Positions 33,836 through 43,889 of a stretch of 64,000 bases of DNA are shown in pieces; the stretch's first letter is position 1, and each line of letters opens with the position of its first letter. The notes beneath the pieces were generated by a model. That model was given only the letters and a program-made list of their open reading frames with translations, did not search any database and was not told the origin of the DNA. The stretch covers positions 2,975,501 through 3,039,500 of the forward strand of contig QXCW01000002.1 in the NCBI GenBank assembly GCA_003550275.1, given 5' to 3'. Position numbers and translations under genes: made by a program. The DNA comes from Flavobacteriaceae bacterium MAR_2010_72. GTDB lineage: Bacteria > Bacteroidota > Bacteroidia > Flavobacteriales > Flavobacteriaceae.

Positions 33836-36478
33836 ATGAAGAAAGCATTAAAAATTATTGGAATCACTTTACTTATTATTTTCGTACTTCTTTTAGCCAT
33901 TCCTTTTGCGTTTCAATCACAGATCAAAGACATGGTTAAGCGATACATTAATCAAAATTTGAATGCTCAAGTTGAGTTTAGCGATGTCAATTTAAGTTTA
34001 TTAAGAAGCTTTCCACAGGCAAATGTAAGTGTTCACGATTTGGTCATCACCAATTTTAAGCCATTTGAAGGTGAGACTTTAGCAACTTCAAAATCCATTG
34101 CATTTACCATGTCGGTTAAGGAATTGTTCAAAAATGCAGATGAAGAGGCTATTATTATAAATTCCATAGCTATAGATGAAACCTTGTTGACTCTTAAAAC
34201 AGATGCTCAAGGCAATACCAATTATGATATTGTGAAAGCAAAAGAAACTTCATCCTCAAATGATTCTACTTTTTCATTAGATATTGAAGATTATCGTATT
34301 CAAAATAGTGCTTTGAGTTATATTGATGAAGCTGCCAATGTTTCAGTCTTTATTACCGAACTCAATCATCAAGGTAAGGGTAATTTTTCGGCAGACCAAT
34401 CCGAATTGGACACTTATAGCGAAGCCAATGTGAGCATGAATGTTGAGAACACCAATTATTTAAGCAACAACAAAATAAAACTTGAAGCATTGATCGGTAT
34501 TGATTTGGAAAACAGCACTTATACCTTTAAAGAAAATAAAGGGTTTATCAATCAACTCCCAATTGAGTTTAAAGGCTATGTGAAGCAGTTGGAAGATGGT
34601 CAAGAAATTGATATCACCTTTGAAAATCCTGAATCCTCATTCAAGGATTTTCTGGCTGTAATTCCTGAAAGCTATTCCAAAAACATAGAAAATGTTGAAA
34701 CCACTGGAGATTTTAAGGTTAAAGGAAAACTAAAAGGATTAATCTCCGAAACTACCATTCCAACTATGGATATTAGTATTGTTTCAGATAATGCTTCGTT
34801 TAAATATCCTGATTTGCCTAAACGAGTAGAAAATATTTCAATTAACACCTCTATTAAAAACACAACAGGAAATGCCGACGATACGTTTATTGACATTAAC
34901 ACCCTGAATTTTAAGATTGATAATGATGTATTTAAATCTTCAGCAACACTGAAACAACTAACCCAAAATATGTTGGTGAATGCGAATATTGATGGCACCT
35001 TAAACCTCGCCAACATTTCAAAAGCCTATCCCATAAAACTAGACACACCATTAACAGGTATATTAAAGGCAAGACTCAATACCGCTTTCGATATGAACGC
35101 TATTGAAACCAATGCCTACGAACGTATAAAGAATAACGGCTCGGCAAGCATCACAGGTTTTAATTATTCTTCAAAAGAAATGGCACATCCTATTGAAATT
35201 TCCAGAGCAGATATCACCTTCAACCCTGGTAGTGTAAGTCTCAATACATTTGAAGCTAAAACTGGACAGAGTGACCTAAATGCTAAAGGAACCATCAGAA
35301 ATCTCATTGGGTTTTTAATGGGTAAAAATGATCTACAAGGGAATTTTAGTGTCAACTCCAATACATTTGTGCTGAATGATTTCATGACAAGCGAAGGCGA
35401 AACCGAAACCACAACAACCACGAAAAAAGAAGCCTTCAAAATACCACAGTTTTTAGATTGTACTATTGATGCTAATGCTAAAACAGTAGTTTATGACAAT
35501 TTGAATTTGAAGGATGTAAAAGGAACACTTGCAATCAAAGACCAACAAGCCTCGCTAAAAGGGCTAAGCTCAACATTATTTAATGGTATTTTGGCCTTAA
35601 CTGGAAATGTTTCAACAAAAACAGATACACCTGTTTTCGATTTAAGCATTGGTGCTGACGGTTTTGATATTGGACAATCATTTGACAAGCTGGATTTGCT
35701 TAAAAGTTTAGCGCCCATTGCTAAAATAGTTCAGGGAAAACTCAACACAACAATTAATCTATCTGGAACCCTGAATGAAGAATTCACTCCTAACCTCAAC
35801 TCCATCAATGGTAACGCCATTGCGCAAATTTTAACAGCTTCTGTCAATACAGATCAAACAAAACTCCTTAATAGTTTGGGTGATGCACTTAACTTTATAG
35901 ATTTCAAAAAACTAGACCTTAAAGATTTAAAAACCCATTTGGAGTTTTCAGATGGGAAGGTAACTGTAAAACCATTTCAATTGCAATATAAAGACATTGC
36001 TATAGAAGTTTCAGGGTCACATGGTTTTGATAAATCTTTGGCCTATAATGCAGTATTTAATGTTCCAGCAAAATATTTAGGAAGTGATGTGAACCGATTA
36101 ATTGGAAAAATTAATGATAATGAAGTCAACAAAATTTCCATTCCCATTACTGCAAAAATTACAGGGTCATATACAAGTCCGCAAGTGTCAACAGATTTAA
36201 CTAGTGGGGTTGCTAACCTCACCAAGCAATTAATAGAAATAGAAAAACAAAAATTACTAAATCAAGGCAAGGGCAAAATTAAAGACCTTATTGGCGGATT
36301 GACAGGAACAAAGAAAACCACTACTTCAACAGATTCAACGGCTACACCAACCAATCCAGTAAAGACAGATAGTAGTGCAACACTTCCTAAAACCCAAATT
36401 AAAGAAGGTGTTAAAGATATTTTGGGAGGACTAATCAAAAACCGAAAGAAAAAAGACACTATAAATCAAAAGAACTGA
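33836..36478 (+). CDS. AsmA-like outer-membrane-biogenesis/lipid-transfer family protein
   Basis: An 880-residue protein read from the ATG at 33836, which starts directly at the membrane anchor MKKALKIIGITLLIIFVLLL; the open frame extends further back without a good signal. The N-terminus after the anchor (VEFSDVNLSLLRSFPQANVS) and the repeated beta-rich middle part are typical of AsmA/TamB-like proteins; the conserved AsmA C-terminal region is at about 640-780 (KLNTTINLSGTLNEEFTPNL ... FSDGKVTVKPFQLQYKDIAI). The last 60 residues are Thr/Ser/Lys rich and low in complexity. AsmA-like proteins are thought to bridge inner and outer membranes and move phospholipid. The role here is by family only. 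Confidence 0.85.
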   Translation: MKKALKIIGITLLIIFVLLLAIPFAFQSQIKDMVKRYINQNLNAQVEFSDVNLSLLRSFPQANVSVHDLVITNFKPFEGETLATSKSIAFTMSVKELFKNADEEAIIINSIAIDETLLTLKTDAQGNTNYDIVKAKETSSSNDSTFSLDIEDYRIQNSALSYIDEAANVSVFITELNHQGKGNFSADQSELDTYSEANVSMNVENTNYLSNNKIKLEALIGIDLENSTYTFKENKGFINQLPIEFKGYVKQLEDGQEIDITFENPESSFKDFLAVIPESYSKNIENVETTGDFKVKGKLKGLISETTIPTMDISIVSDNASFKYPDLPKRVENISINTSIKNTTGNADDTFIDINTLNFKIDNDVFKSSATLKQLTQNMLVNANIDGTLNLANISKAYPIKLDTPLTGILKARLNTAFDMNAIETNAYERIKNNGSASITGFNYSSKEMAHPIEISRADITFNPGSVSLNTFEAKTGQSDLNAKGTIRNLIGFLMGKNDLQGNFSVNSNTFVLNDFMTSEGETETTTTTKKEAFKIPQFLDCTIDANAKTVVYDNLNLKDVKGTLAIKDQQASLKGLSSTLFNGILALTGNVSTKTDTPVFDLSIGADGFDIGQSFDKLDLLKSLAPIAKIVQGKLNTTINLSGTLNEEFTPNLNSINGNAIAQILTASVNTDQTKLLNSLGDALNFIDFKKLDLKDLKTHLEFSDGKVTVKPFQLQYKDIAIEVSGSHGFDKSLAYNAVFNVPAKYLGSDVNRLIGKINDNEVNKISIPITAKITGSYTSPQVSTDLTSGVANLTKQLIEIEKQKLLNQGKGKIKDLIGGLTGTKKTTTSTDSTATPTNPVKTDSSATLPKTQIKEGVKDILGGLIKNRKKKDTINQKN

Positions 36479-36626
36479 TTCCATAAAAAACATATAAAAC
36501 GACGCTTTTTTAAGAGTTTTTAACATATTTTGGTGTTTTTTTATTCGTTTTTGGAAAGAAATGCCCGTTTTCTTGCTTTTGTCATTTAAAAGGTTATACT
36601 GTCTATAAACAAACACATTATAATAT

Positions 36627-37490
36627 ATGAGGCAATTAAAAATTACGAAACAAGTTACTAACAGGGAATCTAAATCACTTGACAAATATTTACAGGACAT
36701 AAGTAAATTACCCTTAATAACGGCTGATGAAGAAGTTGAATTAGCCCAACGCATAAAAAAAGGAGATCAAGTAGCTTTAGACAAACTAACAACAGCCAAC
36801 TTGCGATTTGTAGTTTCGGTTGCAAAACAATACCAAAACCAAGGTTTAACACTACCTGATTTAATAAATGAAGGTAACGCAGGCTTGGTAAAAGCTGCCA
36901 AACGTTTTGATGAAACACGAGGTTTCAAATTTATTTCATACGCGGTTTGGTGGATTAGACAAGCTATTTTACAGGCTTTAGCTGAACAATCTAGAATAGT
37001 TAGATTACCTTTGAACAAAATTGGTTCCATTAATAAAATAAACAAAGCCTATTCGTTTTTAGAACAGGCACATCAACGTCCACCTAGTGCTGAAGAAATT
37101 GCTAAAGAACTAGACATGACGCTTACCGAAGTTAAGCAGTCCATGAAAAATTCTGGTCGCCATTTATCAATGGATGCACCGTTAAAGGAAGGTGAAACTT
37201 CTAGTTTATACGATGTTGTAAAATCTGGTGAATCGCCAAACCCTGACAAAAACTTGATGAAAGAATCCTTGAGCGTTGAAATTAATCGGGCTCTGGAAAC
37301 TTTATCGCCTAGAGAATGTGATGTTCTAAAACTGTATTATGGTATAGGCGATGGAGCACCAATGAGTTTGGTTGAAATTAGCGAAACCTTTGATTTAACT
37401 CGTGAACGCGTGAGACAGATTAGAGAAAAAGGAATTAGACGTTTACGTCAAACTTCAAAAAGTAAAATATTAAAAACGTATTTAGGATAG
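36627..37490 (+). CDS. rpoD: Primary RNA polymerase sigma factor, short Bacteroidota type
   Basis: A 287-residue sigma-70 without region 1.1 or the non-conserved insert, the usual form in Bacteroidota. Region 1.2 is [20 protein letters not shown], region 2 has [40 protein letters not shown] and [15 protein letters not shown] (2.4), region 3 SIRRIN-like [18 protein letters not shown], and region 4 ends in [19 protein letters not shown]. It directs transcription from promoters of the TTTG / TAnnTTTG type. The rpsU gene follows after 35 bp, and the pair ends at a strong terminator. Confidence 0.95.
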   Translation: MRQLKITKQVTNRESKSLDKYLQDISKLPLITADEEVELAQRIKKGDQVALDKLTTANLRFVVSVAKQYQNQGLTLPDLINEGNAGLVKAAKRFDETRGFKFISYAVWWIRQAILQALAEQSRIVRLPLNKIGSINKINKAYSFLEQAHQRPPSAEEIAKELDMTLTEVKQSMKNSGRHLSMDAPLKEGETSSLYDVVKSGESPNPDKNLMKESLSVEINRALETLSPRECDVLKLYYGIGDGAPMSLVEISETFDLTRERVRQIREKGIRRLRQTSKSKILKTYLG

Positions 37491-37525
37491 TCCTTTTTAC
37501 AAACCATCATACTTAAAAACCATAC

Positions 37526-37720
37526 ATGATTAAAATTGAAATAAAAGAAGGTGAAAATATTGAAAGAGCTCTAAAGCGCTACAAACGCAAGCATCGTAAT
37601 ATTAAAGTCATGCAAAACATTAGAGAGAATCAATTTTTTACTAAAAAATCGGTAAAACGCCGTCGCGAAATACAAAAGGCATCTTATATCCAAGATTTAA
37701 GAGATAAAGAATTTAATTAG
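37526..37720 (+). CDS. rpsU: 30S ribosomal protein S21
   Basis: A 64-residue basic protein: IKIEIKEGENIERALKRYKR and ENQFFTKKSVKRRREIQKAS are the conserved S21 body. In Bacteroidota S21 (with S18 and S6) helps hold the 16S 3' end in a pocket that masks the anti-Shine-Dalgarno, which agrees with the lack of strong ribosome-binding sites in this window. Confidence 0.95.
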   Translation: MIKIEIKEGENIERALKRYKRKHRNIKVMQNIRENQFFTKKSVKRRREIQKASYIQDLRDKEFN

Positions 37721-37740
37721 TCAATAAACCATATACTATT

Positions 37741-37770
37741 AAGGCATACTTTTTAGGTATGCCTTTTTTT
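37741..37770 (+). terminator. Terminator after rpoD-rpsU
   Basis: AAGGCATAC (37741-37749) pairs with GTATGCCTT (37757-37765) around a 7-nt loop and runs into TTTTT. Its T-tract ends inside the stop codon of the convergent DUF2797 gene (37769-37771). Confidence 0.85.
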
Positions 37771-38563
37771 ATGTAATTTCAATTGCAACAACCAAGCCCT
37801 CATTAGCTCTTATATTAAAAACGGTATCATCTTCAAAAATGAGATATTGCCCCTTTATCCCTTTCAAAATTCCTGAATAGGTATTCAGCTTTTCCAAGTT
37901 AAGACTTTTGGGTTTTTCGGGGTATTGATTTACTGGAAATTCGATGTTGGTTTCGGTATTGCTTTCAATAAAATAGTCTTTTGCTTCGTCTGGGATAAAC
38001 GATTTTAAGCGTTCACGCCACTCGACCAAGTTTTCATCTACAATATCATTTTTTAACATGGTACGCCAATTGGTTTTATCACTTATATGATCTTTTAAAG
38101 CAACTTCAGTAATACCAGCCAAATACCTATTGGGCACTTCTACTATTTCGATGGCTTCATGTGCGCCTTGATCAATCCAGCGGGTTGGCACCTGACTTTT
38201 TCTCGTAACGCCAACTTTTACATTGCTTGAATTTGCCAAATACACAATATGCGGCTGTAGCTGTACTTTTTTTTCATATTCGAGGTCACGATCTTCTTTA
38301 TCCAAATGTGCCGTACTTAATTCTGGGCGCATAATCCAATCTGCCGCTTGAGGAATATCAAAAAAACAACTTTTGCAAAAGCCTTGTCTGAAAATAGGCT
38401 TGTTCAAACCACAGTTTAAACATTGATACTTAACAAAAGTGAGCGTAATAGGCTTATCCAATAATTGATTCATGTTTATAAAGTCATGTTCAAACACTAA
38501 ATAGTACTGAATGGGCTGCAAAAATTCGCTTTCCATTTTTGTTAAAACGCCTTGGTAGTTCAT
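37769..38563 (-). CDS. DUF2797 protein
   Basis: A 264-residue protein from the ATG at 38563 (a TTG precedes it). It holds two CxxC pairs, CLNCGLNKPIFRQGFCKSCF near residues 49-68, which look like a zinc ribbon, then DLEYEKKVQLQPHIVYLANS and VKVGVTRKSQVPTRWIDQGA, the core of DUF2797. The latter has the flavour of a GIY-YIG-like fold (VYLA ... KVGVT ... RW.DQGA), an observation only. The function is unknown. Confidence 0.8.
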   Translation of the reverse strand: MNYQGVLTKMESEFLQPIQYYLVFEHDFINMNQLLDKPITLTFVKYQCLNCGLNKPIFRQGFCKSCFFDIPQAADWIMRPELSTAHLDKEDRDLEYEKKVQLQPHIVYLANSSNVKVGVTRKSQVPTRWIDQGAHEAIEIVEVPNRYLAGITEVALKDHISDKTNWRTMLKNDIVDENLVEWRERLKSFIPDEAKDYFIESNTETNIEFPVNQYPEKPKSLNLEKLNTYSGILKGIKGQYLIFEDDTVFNIRANEGLVVAIEIT

Positions 38564-38605
38564 CAAAAAAAGTCTTATTTTTAAACACTTAAAGATACTA
38601 TAAAT

Positions 38606-40124
38606 ATGCCAATCCCTTTAGTGAATTCTATAGCTTCGTGGTTTTTGAAAAAGCGGTTCCATCAAATTGAATTGTTTTTAAAATACCCTAATGAAGTTCA
38701 AAATGAATTGCTGCTCGAATTGATTAGTATTGCAAAAGACACTGAAATTGGCAAGCAATATGATTTTGAGTCGATAAAGGACTATACTACTTTTGCCAAT
38801 CGTATTCCTATTTCAGCTTATGAAGATTATCAAGATGTGATTGAACGTTCCAGACGAGGTGAACACAATATTTTCTGGCCACAGCCTATCAAATGGTTTG
38901 CAAAGTCTAGCGGAACCACTAATGCTAAAAGTAAATTTATTCCAGTAAGTTTAGAATCCTTGGAAGATTGTCATTATGCAGCCAGCAAAGATTTACTGTG
39001 TATGTATCTCAACAATAATGAAGATTCTCAATTGTTTACCGGAAAAAGTTTACGCCTTGGAGGAAGTAAGGAATTGTATCGCGAAAACGGGACCGTTTTT
39101 GGCGATTTATCGGCTATTTTAATTGATAATATGCCATTTTGGGCCGAGTTTAGTAGTACGCCAAGTAATCGCGTATCATTAATGAGCGATTGGGAGCACA
39201 AAATGCAGGCCATTGTAGATGAAACCATAAATGAAAATGTGACCAGTCTTGCCGGTGTTCCTTCATGGATGTTGGTGCTACTTAACAACGTTTTAGACAA
39301 AACAGGCAAGCAAAACCTATTTGATATTTGGCCAAATTTGGAAGTTTACTTTCATGGCGGAGTAAGTTTCACACCTTACACAGACCAGTATAAGGCAATT
39401 TTACCTAAAAGGGATTTTAGATACTATGAAATTTACAATGCTTCAGAAGGTTTTTTTGCCATTCAAGACCAAAATAATTCTTCTGAATTATTATTAATGC
39501 TTGATTATGGCATATTCTATGAATTTATACCAATGGATAGCTATGACACTGTTGAACAAAAAGTAATTCCCTTAAGTGATGTGAAAATTGGCGTTAATTA
39601 TGCAGTAATTATTACTACAAATGCCGGTTTGTGGCGCTATAAAATTGGAGACACAGTGAGATTTACGTCAACCAATCCTTACAGAATAAAGGTTTCGGGA
39701 AGAACCAAGCACCATATTAATGTTTTTGGGGAAGAATTAATTATTGAAAACGCTGAAGAAGCCCTTAAAAAAGTTTGTAAAACCACCAATGCTAAAATTG
39801 TTGACTACACCGCTGCCCCAATTTTCATGAAAGGAAAAGAGAAAGGAGCGCATGAATGGCTTATAGAATTCAAGAGTCCTCCAAAAAATATTGAAGATTT
39901 TAACCAATTAATTATTGGATGAAGCATTAAAGTCGCTAAACAGCGATTACGAAGCTAAGCGCTACAATAACATGACACTCAACAAACCTAAAATACACAT
40001 CGCGCGAAAGCAGTTGTTTTATGATTGGTTAAAACATCACAATAAATTGGGCGGACAACATAAAATCCCGAGACTTTCTAACAACCGGGAATATTTGGAT
40101 GAACTTTTAAAGCTAAATTGCTAA
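38606..40124 (+). pseudogene. GH3-auxin-responsive-promoter family acyl-adenylase, frameshifted near the C-terminus
   Basis: The first 438 residues (38606-39922) follow the GH3 acyl-acid amido-synthetase fold: WPQPIKWFAKSSGTTNAKSK is the nucleotide loop, then GVPSWMLVLL, YYEIYNASEGFFAIQDQ and GLWRYKIGDTVRF, HHINVFGEELIIENAEEA. The frame then stops at TGA 39920-39922, while the family's next block, LDEALKSLNSDYEAKRYNNM and KLGGQHKIPRLSNNREYLDE, reads on in the +1 frame from 39915 to 40124. One extra base in AATTAATTATTGG would explain it. The joined length of about 505 matches intact homologues. It may be a real recent mutation or an assembly error. This GH3 is unrelated to glycoside hydrolase family 3. 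Confidence 0.85.
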
Positions 40125-40324
40125 ACTCTCAAAGGCAACTATGTCATTTAACGGTAAAATTGACTTCGACTATTCGTATAACGAATTTACTTTGGTCTTT
40201 ATCTAGAAAGAAGAAAAGTCTTTGGAAACTTAAACTGATTGCACCTATATTTACAAAGTAATGATAAAAAATACAAGCAAGTATATATAGATTTTATCTG
40301 CAATATTAGTTTTTAAATCCAAAA

Positions 40325-40360
40325 TAAAAAACCACTCCAAAAGAGTGGTTCTTATTTTTT
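40325..40360 (-). terminator. Terminator downstream of clpX
   Basis: AACCACTC (40330-40337) pairs with GAGTGGTT (40343-40350) with a 5-nt loop. On the minus strand a TTTTATTTT tract follows, so it ends the clpX message; the plus strand also has CTTATTTTTT, so it may serve both ways. The 254-bp gap from 40125 to 40378 holds otherwise only a 21-codon ORF (40141-40206) that I do not regard as a gene. Confidence 0.8.
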
Positions 40361-40378
40361 ATGTGGTTTCTTAAACTA

Positions 40379-41611
40379 TTAAGAAACTGCCTTTAACTTC
40401 TTCAAAGTTGTTTTAGAAAGCTTTTCTTCGGCATAAGTTTTAGTAACGTTTAATTTCTTTTCTTTTGTACTTGGAAGTTCGAACATGGCGTCGGTTAAAA
40501 TTTCTTCACATAACGAACGCAATCCTCTTGCCCCTAACTTGTAATCAACCGCTTTTTTAACTATAAACTCTAATGCGCCTTCGGTAATGCTAAAATCGAT
40601 GTCATCCATAGCAAACAATTTTTTGTATTGTTTGATAATAGCATTCTTTGGTTCAGTTAAAATTGCTCTTAATGTGTCAGCGTCTAAAGGATCCATATAG
40701 GTAAGGACAGGTAATCGACCAATAATTTCAGGAATCAAACCAAAATCCTTTAAATCTTTAGGTATAATATATTGCAACATATTATCGGCATCGACCATAT
40801 CTTCTTCATGTGCTGCCTTATAACCAATAGCAGCCATATTCAATCGTTTAGAGATCACTCGCTCTATCCCGTCAAAAGCACCGCCTGCAATAAATAGGAT
40901 ATGTTCGGTATTTACCTCAATGAATTTTTGATCTGGATGTTTTCGTCCGCCTTTAGGTGGTACATTAACCGTAGTGCCTTCTAAAAGCTTAAGTAAGGCT
41001 TGCTGTACACCTTCGCCCGAAACATCTCTGGTAATTGAAGGGTTATCACTTTTTCTAGCGATCTTATCAATTTCATCAATAAAAACAATGCCCTTTTCAG
41101 CTTTTTCAAGATTGTAATCAGCTGCCTGTAGTAATCGTGTTAAAATACTTTCTACATCTTCACCTACATAACCGGCTTCAGTCAAAACTGTGGCATCAAC
41201 AATTGCTAAAGGTACATTGAGCATTTTTGCAATGGTCTTCGCAATTAAAGTCTTTCCTGTTCCTGTTTGGCCTACCATGATGATGTTACTCTTCTGTATT
41301 TCTATATCATCATCACTTGCGGGCTGCAAAAGTCGTTTGTAGTGGTTATAAACCGCGACCGACATAACTCTTTTAGTATGTTCTTGCCCAATGATGTATT
41401 CATCCAAAAAGGCTTTGATTTGCTGTGGCTTTCGCAACATCAGTTCTGAAGACAATTCAGAACTGTCGCTTTGTTTGGATTCTTCCAAAACAATGCCATG
41501 CGCCTGTTCGATACAACGATCGCAAATATGCGCATCGAGCCCAGCGATTAATAAATTGGTTTCTGGCTTTTTCCTACCACAAAATGAACATTCTAATTCT
41601 TCCTTTGCCAT
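40379..41611 (-). CDS. clpX: ATP-dependent Clp protease ATPase subunit ClpX
   Basis: A 410-residue ClpX. The N-terminal zinc-binding domain has four cysteines ([10 protein letters not shown] ... [10 protein letters not shown]), the AAA+ module shows Walker [21 protein letters not shown] near 112, Walker [17 protein letters not shown] near 170, and [20 protein letters not shown], with an RGLRSL sensor 2 in [15 protein letters not shown] near 370. It unfolds and feeds substrates to ClpP. It lies 56 bp downstream of clpP, with an 18-bp palindrome between them. Confidence 0.97.
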   Translation of the reverse strand: MAKEELECSFCGRKKPETNLLIAGLDAHICDRCIEQAHGIVLEESKQSDSSELSSELMLRKPQQIKAFLDEYIIGQEHTKRVMSVAVYNHYKRLLQPASDDDIEIQKSNIIMVGQTGTGKTLIAKTIAKMLNVPLAIVDATVLTEAGYVGEDVESILTRLLQAADYNLEKAEKGIVFIDEIDKIARKSDNPSITRDVSGEGVQQALLKLLEGTTVNVPPKGGRKHPDQKFIEVNTEHILFIAGGAFDGIERVISKRLNMAAIGYKAAHEEDMVDADNMLQYIIPKDLKDFGLIPEIIGRLPVLTYMDPLDADTLRAILTEPKNAIIKQYKKLFAMDDIDFSITEGALEFIVKKAVDYKLGARGLRSLCEEILTDAMFELPSTKEKKLNVTKTYAEEKLSKTTLKKLKAVS

Positions 41612-41648
41612 GTATCTATTTTATATTTAGTATTCTAGATTCAAAAAT

Positions 41649-41666
41649 TTAAGTTTTAAAACTTAA
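41649..41666. repeat. 18-bp perfect palindrome between clpP and clpX
   Basis: TTAAGTTTTAAAACTTAA is fully self-complementary. It sits between the clpP stop and the clpX start. With no GC core it is a poor terminator; a processing site or a regulator site is possible. Confidence 0.5.
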
Positions 41667-41667
41667 G

Positions 41668-42342
41668 TTAATTTCTAGCTAGCACTTCATCTATCATTCC
41701 ATATTCTAAAGCCTTATCGGCTTTCATCCAGTAATCACGATCACTATCTTCATAGACTTTGTCGTAACTCTGACCTGAATGTTTACTTATAATTTTATAT
41801 AACTCTTCTTTAAGTGTTATTATTTCCCGTGCAGTGATTTCAATATCACTGGCTTGGCCTTGAGCACCGCCTAATGGTTGATGGATCATAACACGAGAAT
41901 GAGTCAATCCACTGCGCTTTCCTTTTTCACCTGCACACAATAACACTGCACCCATAGAAGCCGCCATACCTGTACAAATAGTAGCGACGTCAGGTTTTAT
42001 CAACTGCATTGTATCATAAATTCCTAAACCAGCATAAACGCTTCCTCCAGGAGAATTGATATAGATTTGAATATCCTTGGATGAATCTGTACTCTCCAAA
42101 AACAACAGTTGTGCTTGTATAATATTTGCTACCTGATCGTTGATCGCTGTTCCCATAAAAATGATGCGGTCCATCATTAAACGGGAAAAGACATCAAAAA
42201 TAGCGATGTTCATTTGACGTTCTTCAATAATATTTGGTGTTAATCCAACAGGATACATACTACTTATAATTTTGTTGTAATAAGTGCTGCTGACACCTTG
42301 ATCTTTTATAGCGAATTTTTCAAATTCTTTTCCGTAATCCAT
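41668..42342 (-). CDS. clpP: ATP-dependent Clp protease proteolytic subunit
   Basis: A 224-residue serine protease. The catalytic Ser is in CTGMAASMGAVLLCAG near residue 123, the His in SRVMIHQPLGGAQGQASD near 148, and the Asp near 197. The early part has DRIIFMGTAINDQVANIIQA and the oxyanion strand YINSPGGSVYAGLGIYDTM. Second gene of the tig-clpP-clpX order, which links ribosome-bound folding with protein turnover as in many bacteria. Confidence 0.97.
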   Translation of the reverse strand: MDYGKEFEKFAIKDQGVSSTYYNKIISSMYPVGLTPNIIEERQMNIAIFDVFSRLMMDRIIFMGTAINDQVANIIQAQLLFLESTDSSKDIQIYINSPGGSVYAGLGIYDTMQLIKPDVATICTGMAASMGAVLLCAGEKGKRSGLTHSRVMIHQPLGGAQGQASDIEITAREIITLKEELYKIISKHSGQSYDKVYEDSDRDYWMKADKALEYGMIDEVLARN

Positions 42343-42431
42343 AAATTTTTTAATAATTAACTGATGAAATTTTGCAACCTATTAAGCGTGACTTTAATAC
42401 CAATTTTTTCTATCTCATAAAGTCAAAAAAA

Positions 42432-42457
42432 AGCGTAAAACCTCACAGTTTTACGCT
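42432..42457 (-). terminator. Terminator between tig and clpP
   Basis: AGCGTAAAAC (42432-42441) pairs with GTTTTACGCT (42448-42457) around CTCACA; on the minus strand TTTTTTTGAC follows. It lies 29 bp past the trigger-factor stop, so clpP probably relies partly on its own promoter or on read-through. Confidence 0.85.
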
Positions 42458-42485
42458 CAAATATAATGATTTATTCTGTAAACAA

Positions 42486-43808
42486 TTAACTATAGAATTC
42501 TTTTACAAAATCGTCATAGGTGATCTCTTTAACTTTAAGATTTGCTTCCGACTTGTATAAGGTTAATAGTTTTTGACTCATTAATTGTTCAGACAAACGT
42601 TTTACCTCGTCTTTATTGGATAAAATACGAGCTGCAATATCTTCTAATTCTTTATCTGAAGGATCCATTTGACCAAACTGTGCCATTTGCACTTTTATCA
42701 TTTGTTTTGCTTGATCCTTTAAATCATCAAATGTTACTTGAAGTTTATGCTCCTCAATTAATTTGCCTTCAATTAATTGGTAACGCATGCTTATTTCAGA
42801 TTTTTCGTATTCTTCTTTAGCTTGATCAGCATCCATTTCTTCTTCACCAGCAGTTTGCATCCATTTCTGCAAAAATGAAGCTGGTAAATCGAACTTGGTG
42901 TTTTCTACTAAATACTCTGTAACGTCATTGAGCAATTTTTGATCACCTTGTTGTGCAAATTGTTTTTCTGAATCTTCTTTAATTTTATTTTTAAGTTCTG
43001 TTACCGAAGTCACAACACCTTTTCCAAATAACTTATCAAACAAATCCTGATCCAAATCGGCCAATTCTCTTTTGTTGATTTCGTTAACCGTGAAAATCAC
43101 TTCAATATCTAAACCATGGGCGTCATCATGCGGTACCTTTAAAAAGTGCATCAAATCGTGATCATCATTAAACAAACCTTTGGTTTTAACCGCAATCGTA
43201 TCACCTACTTTGACTCCAATAAATTGTTTTTCGGTGCTTTTCCCTTTGAATTTATCTAAAGTAAGCGTTGTTGAGTTATTGATACCTTTCTCTTCATTTA
43301 CAAAAACACCAGTAATTTCAGAATCTTTTACAACAGTATCCTGTGAGACCAATTTACCATATTGCTTTCTAATATGCTCTACTTGGTCGTTCAGCATCTT
43401 TTCATCTGCAACAATCTGGTAGTGTGTTATCGCCTTTTTACTTTTTAAGTTAACTTCAAATTCTGGCGCAAGACCCAATTCAAATTCAAAAGTAAACTGA
43501 TCGGCATCCCAATCTAAATTATCTTGAGGCTTTGGTAATGGGTTACCTAAAACATCTAGCTTCTCTTCAGTTAGATATTTGTTTAAAGCATCTTGTAATA
43601 GTTTATTTACCTCATCGACCAATACCGCCTTGCCGTATTGCTTTTTCACCAAAGTCATTGGCACATGACCTTTTCTAAATCCTGGTATGTTTGCAGATTT
43701 ACGATAATCTGAAAGGATTTTCTCCACCTTATCGCTATAGTCTTCTTTAGCGATATCTACTTTTACAACTGCATTTAAAGCGTCAATGTTTTCTCTTGTA
43801 ATATTCAT
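42486..43808 (-). CDS. tig: Trigger factor, ribosome-associated chaperone
   Basis: A 440-residue trigger factor. The N-terminal ribosome-binding domain has IPGFRKGHVPMTLVKKQYGK (the GFRKG tail loop) near residues 39-58. The FKBP-like domain lies near 150-240 (FIGVKVGDTIAVKTKGLF), and the C-terminal helical arms follow. The FKBP segment is shorter than in E. coli, as in other Bacteroidota. It has a clear promoter and precedes clpP and clpX. Confidence 0.93.
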   Translation of the reverse strand: MNITRENIDALNAVVKVDIAKEDYSDKVEKILSDYRKSANIPGFRKGHVPMTLVKKQYGKAVLVDEVNKLLQDALNKYLTEEKLDVLGNPLPKPQDNLDWDADQFTFEFELGLAPEFEVNLKSKKAITHYQIVADEKMLNDQVEHIRKQYGKLVSQDTVVKDSEITGVFVNEEKGINNSTTLTLDKFKGKSTEKQFIGVKVGDTIAVKTKGLFNDDHDLMHFLKVPHDDAHGLDIEVIFTVNEINKRELADLDQDLFDKLFGKGVVTSVTELKNKIKEDSEKQFAQQGDQKLLNDVTEYLVENTKFDLPASFLQKWMQTAGEEEMDADQAKEEYEKSEISMRYQLIEGKLIEEHKLQVTFDDLKDQAKQMIKVQMAQFGQMDPSDKELEDIAARILSNKDEVKRLSEQLMSQKLLTLYKSEANLKVKEITYDDFVKEFYS

Positions 43809-43826
43809 TATTGAATCATATAAAAA

Positions 43827-43865
43827 TTGGGATGCAAAAGTACATATTTTTTACATCCCAACAAA
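43827..43865 (-). promoter_or_regulatory. tig promoter set inside an inverted repeat
   Basis: On the minus strand TTTG (43862-43865) is followed after 19 bp by TACTTTTG (43835-43842), the full Bacteroidota promoter pattern (-33 TTTG, -7 TAnnTTTG) with a start about 20 nt before the tig ATG. The -7 box lies in the loop of a perfect 8-bp inverted repeat, TTGGGATG (43827-43834) and CATCCCAA (43854-43861). The minus-strand repeat is followed by TTTTTAT, so the same DNA may terminate the upstream holin-like gene. Confidence 0.7.
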
Positions 43866-43889
43866 GTTTTTAATACTCTGAAATTCAGC

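Noticed and set aside
36627-37045. Long antisense ORFs over rpoD and over the AsmA-like and Skp genes
   Set aside because: They are shadows of strongly supported genes, have no family motifs and follow codon periodicity of the opposite strand.
40141-40206. 21-codon ORF after the frameshifted acyl-adenylase gene
   Set aside because: Short, no recognisable motif, no ribosome-binding or promoter support; treated as non-coding.
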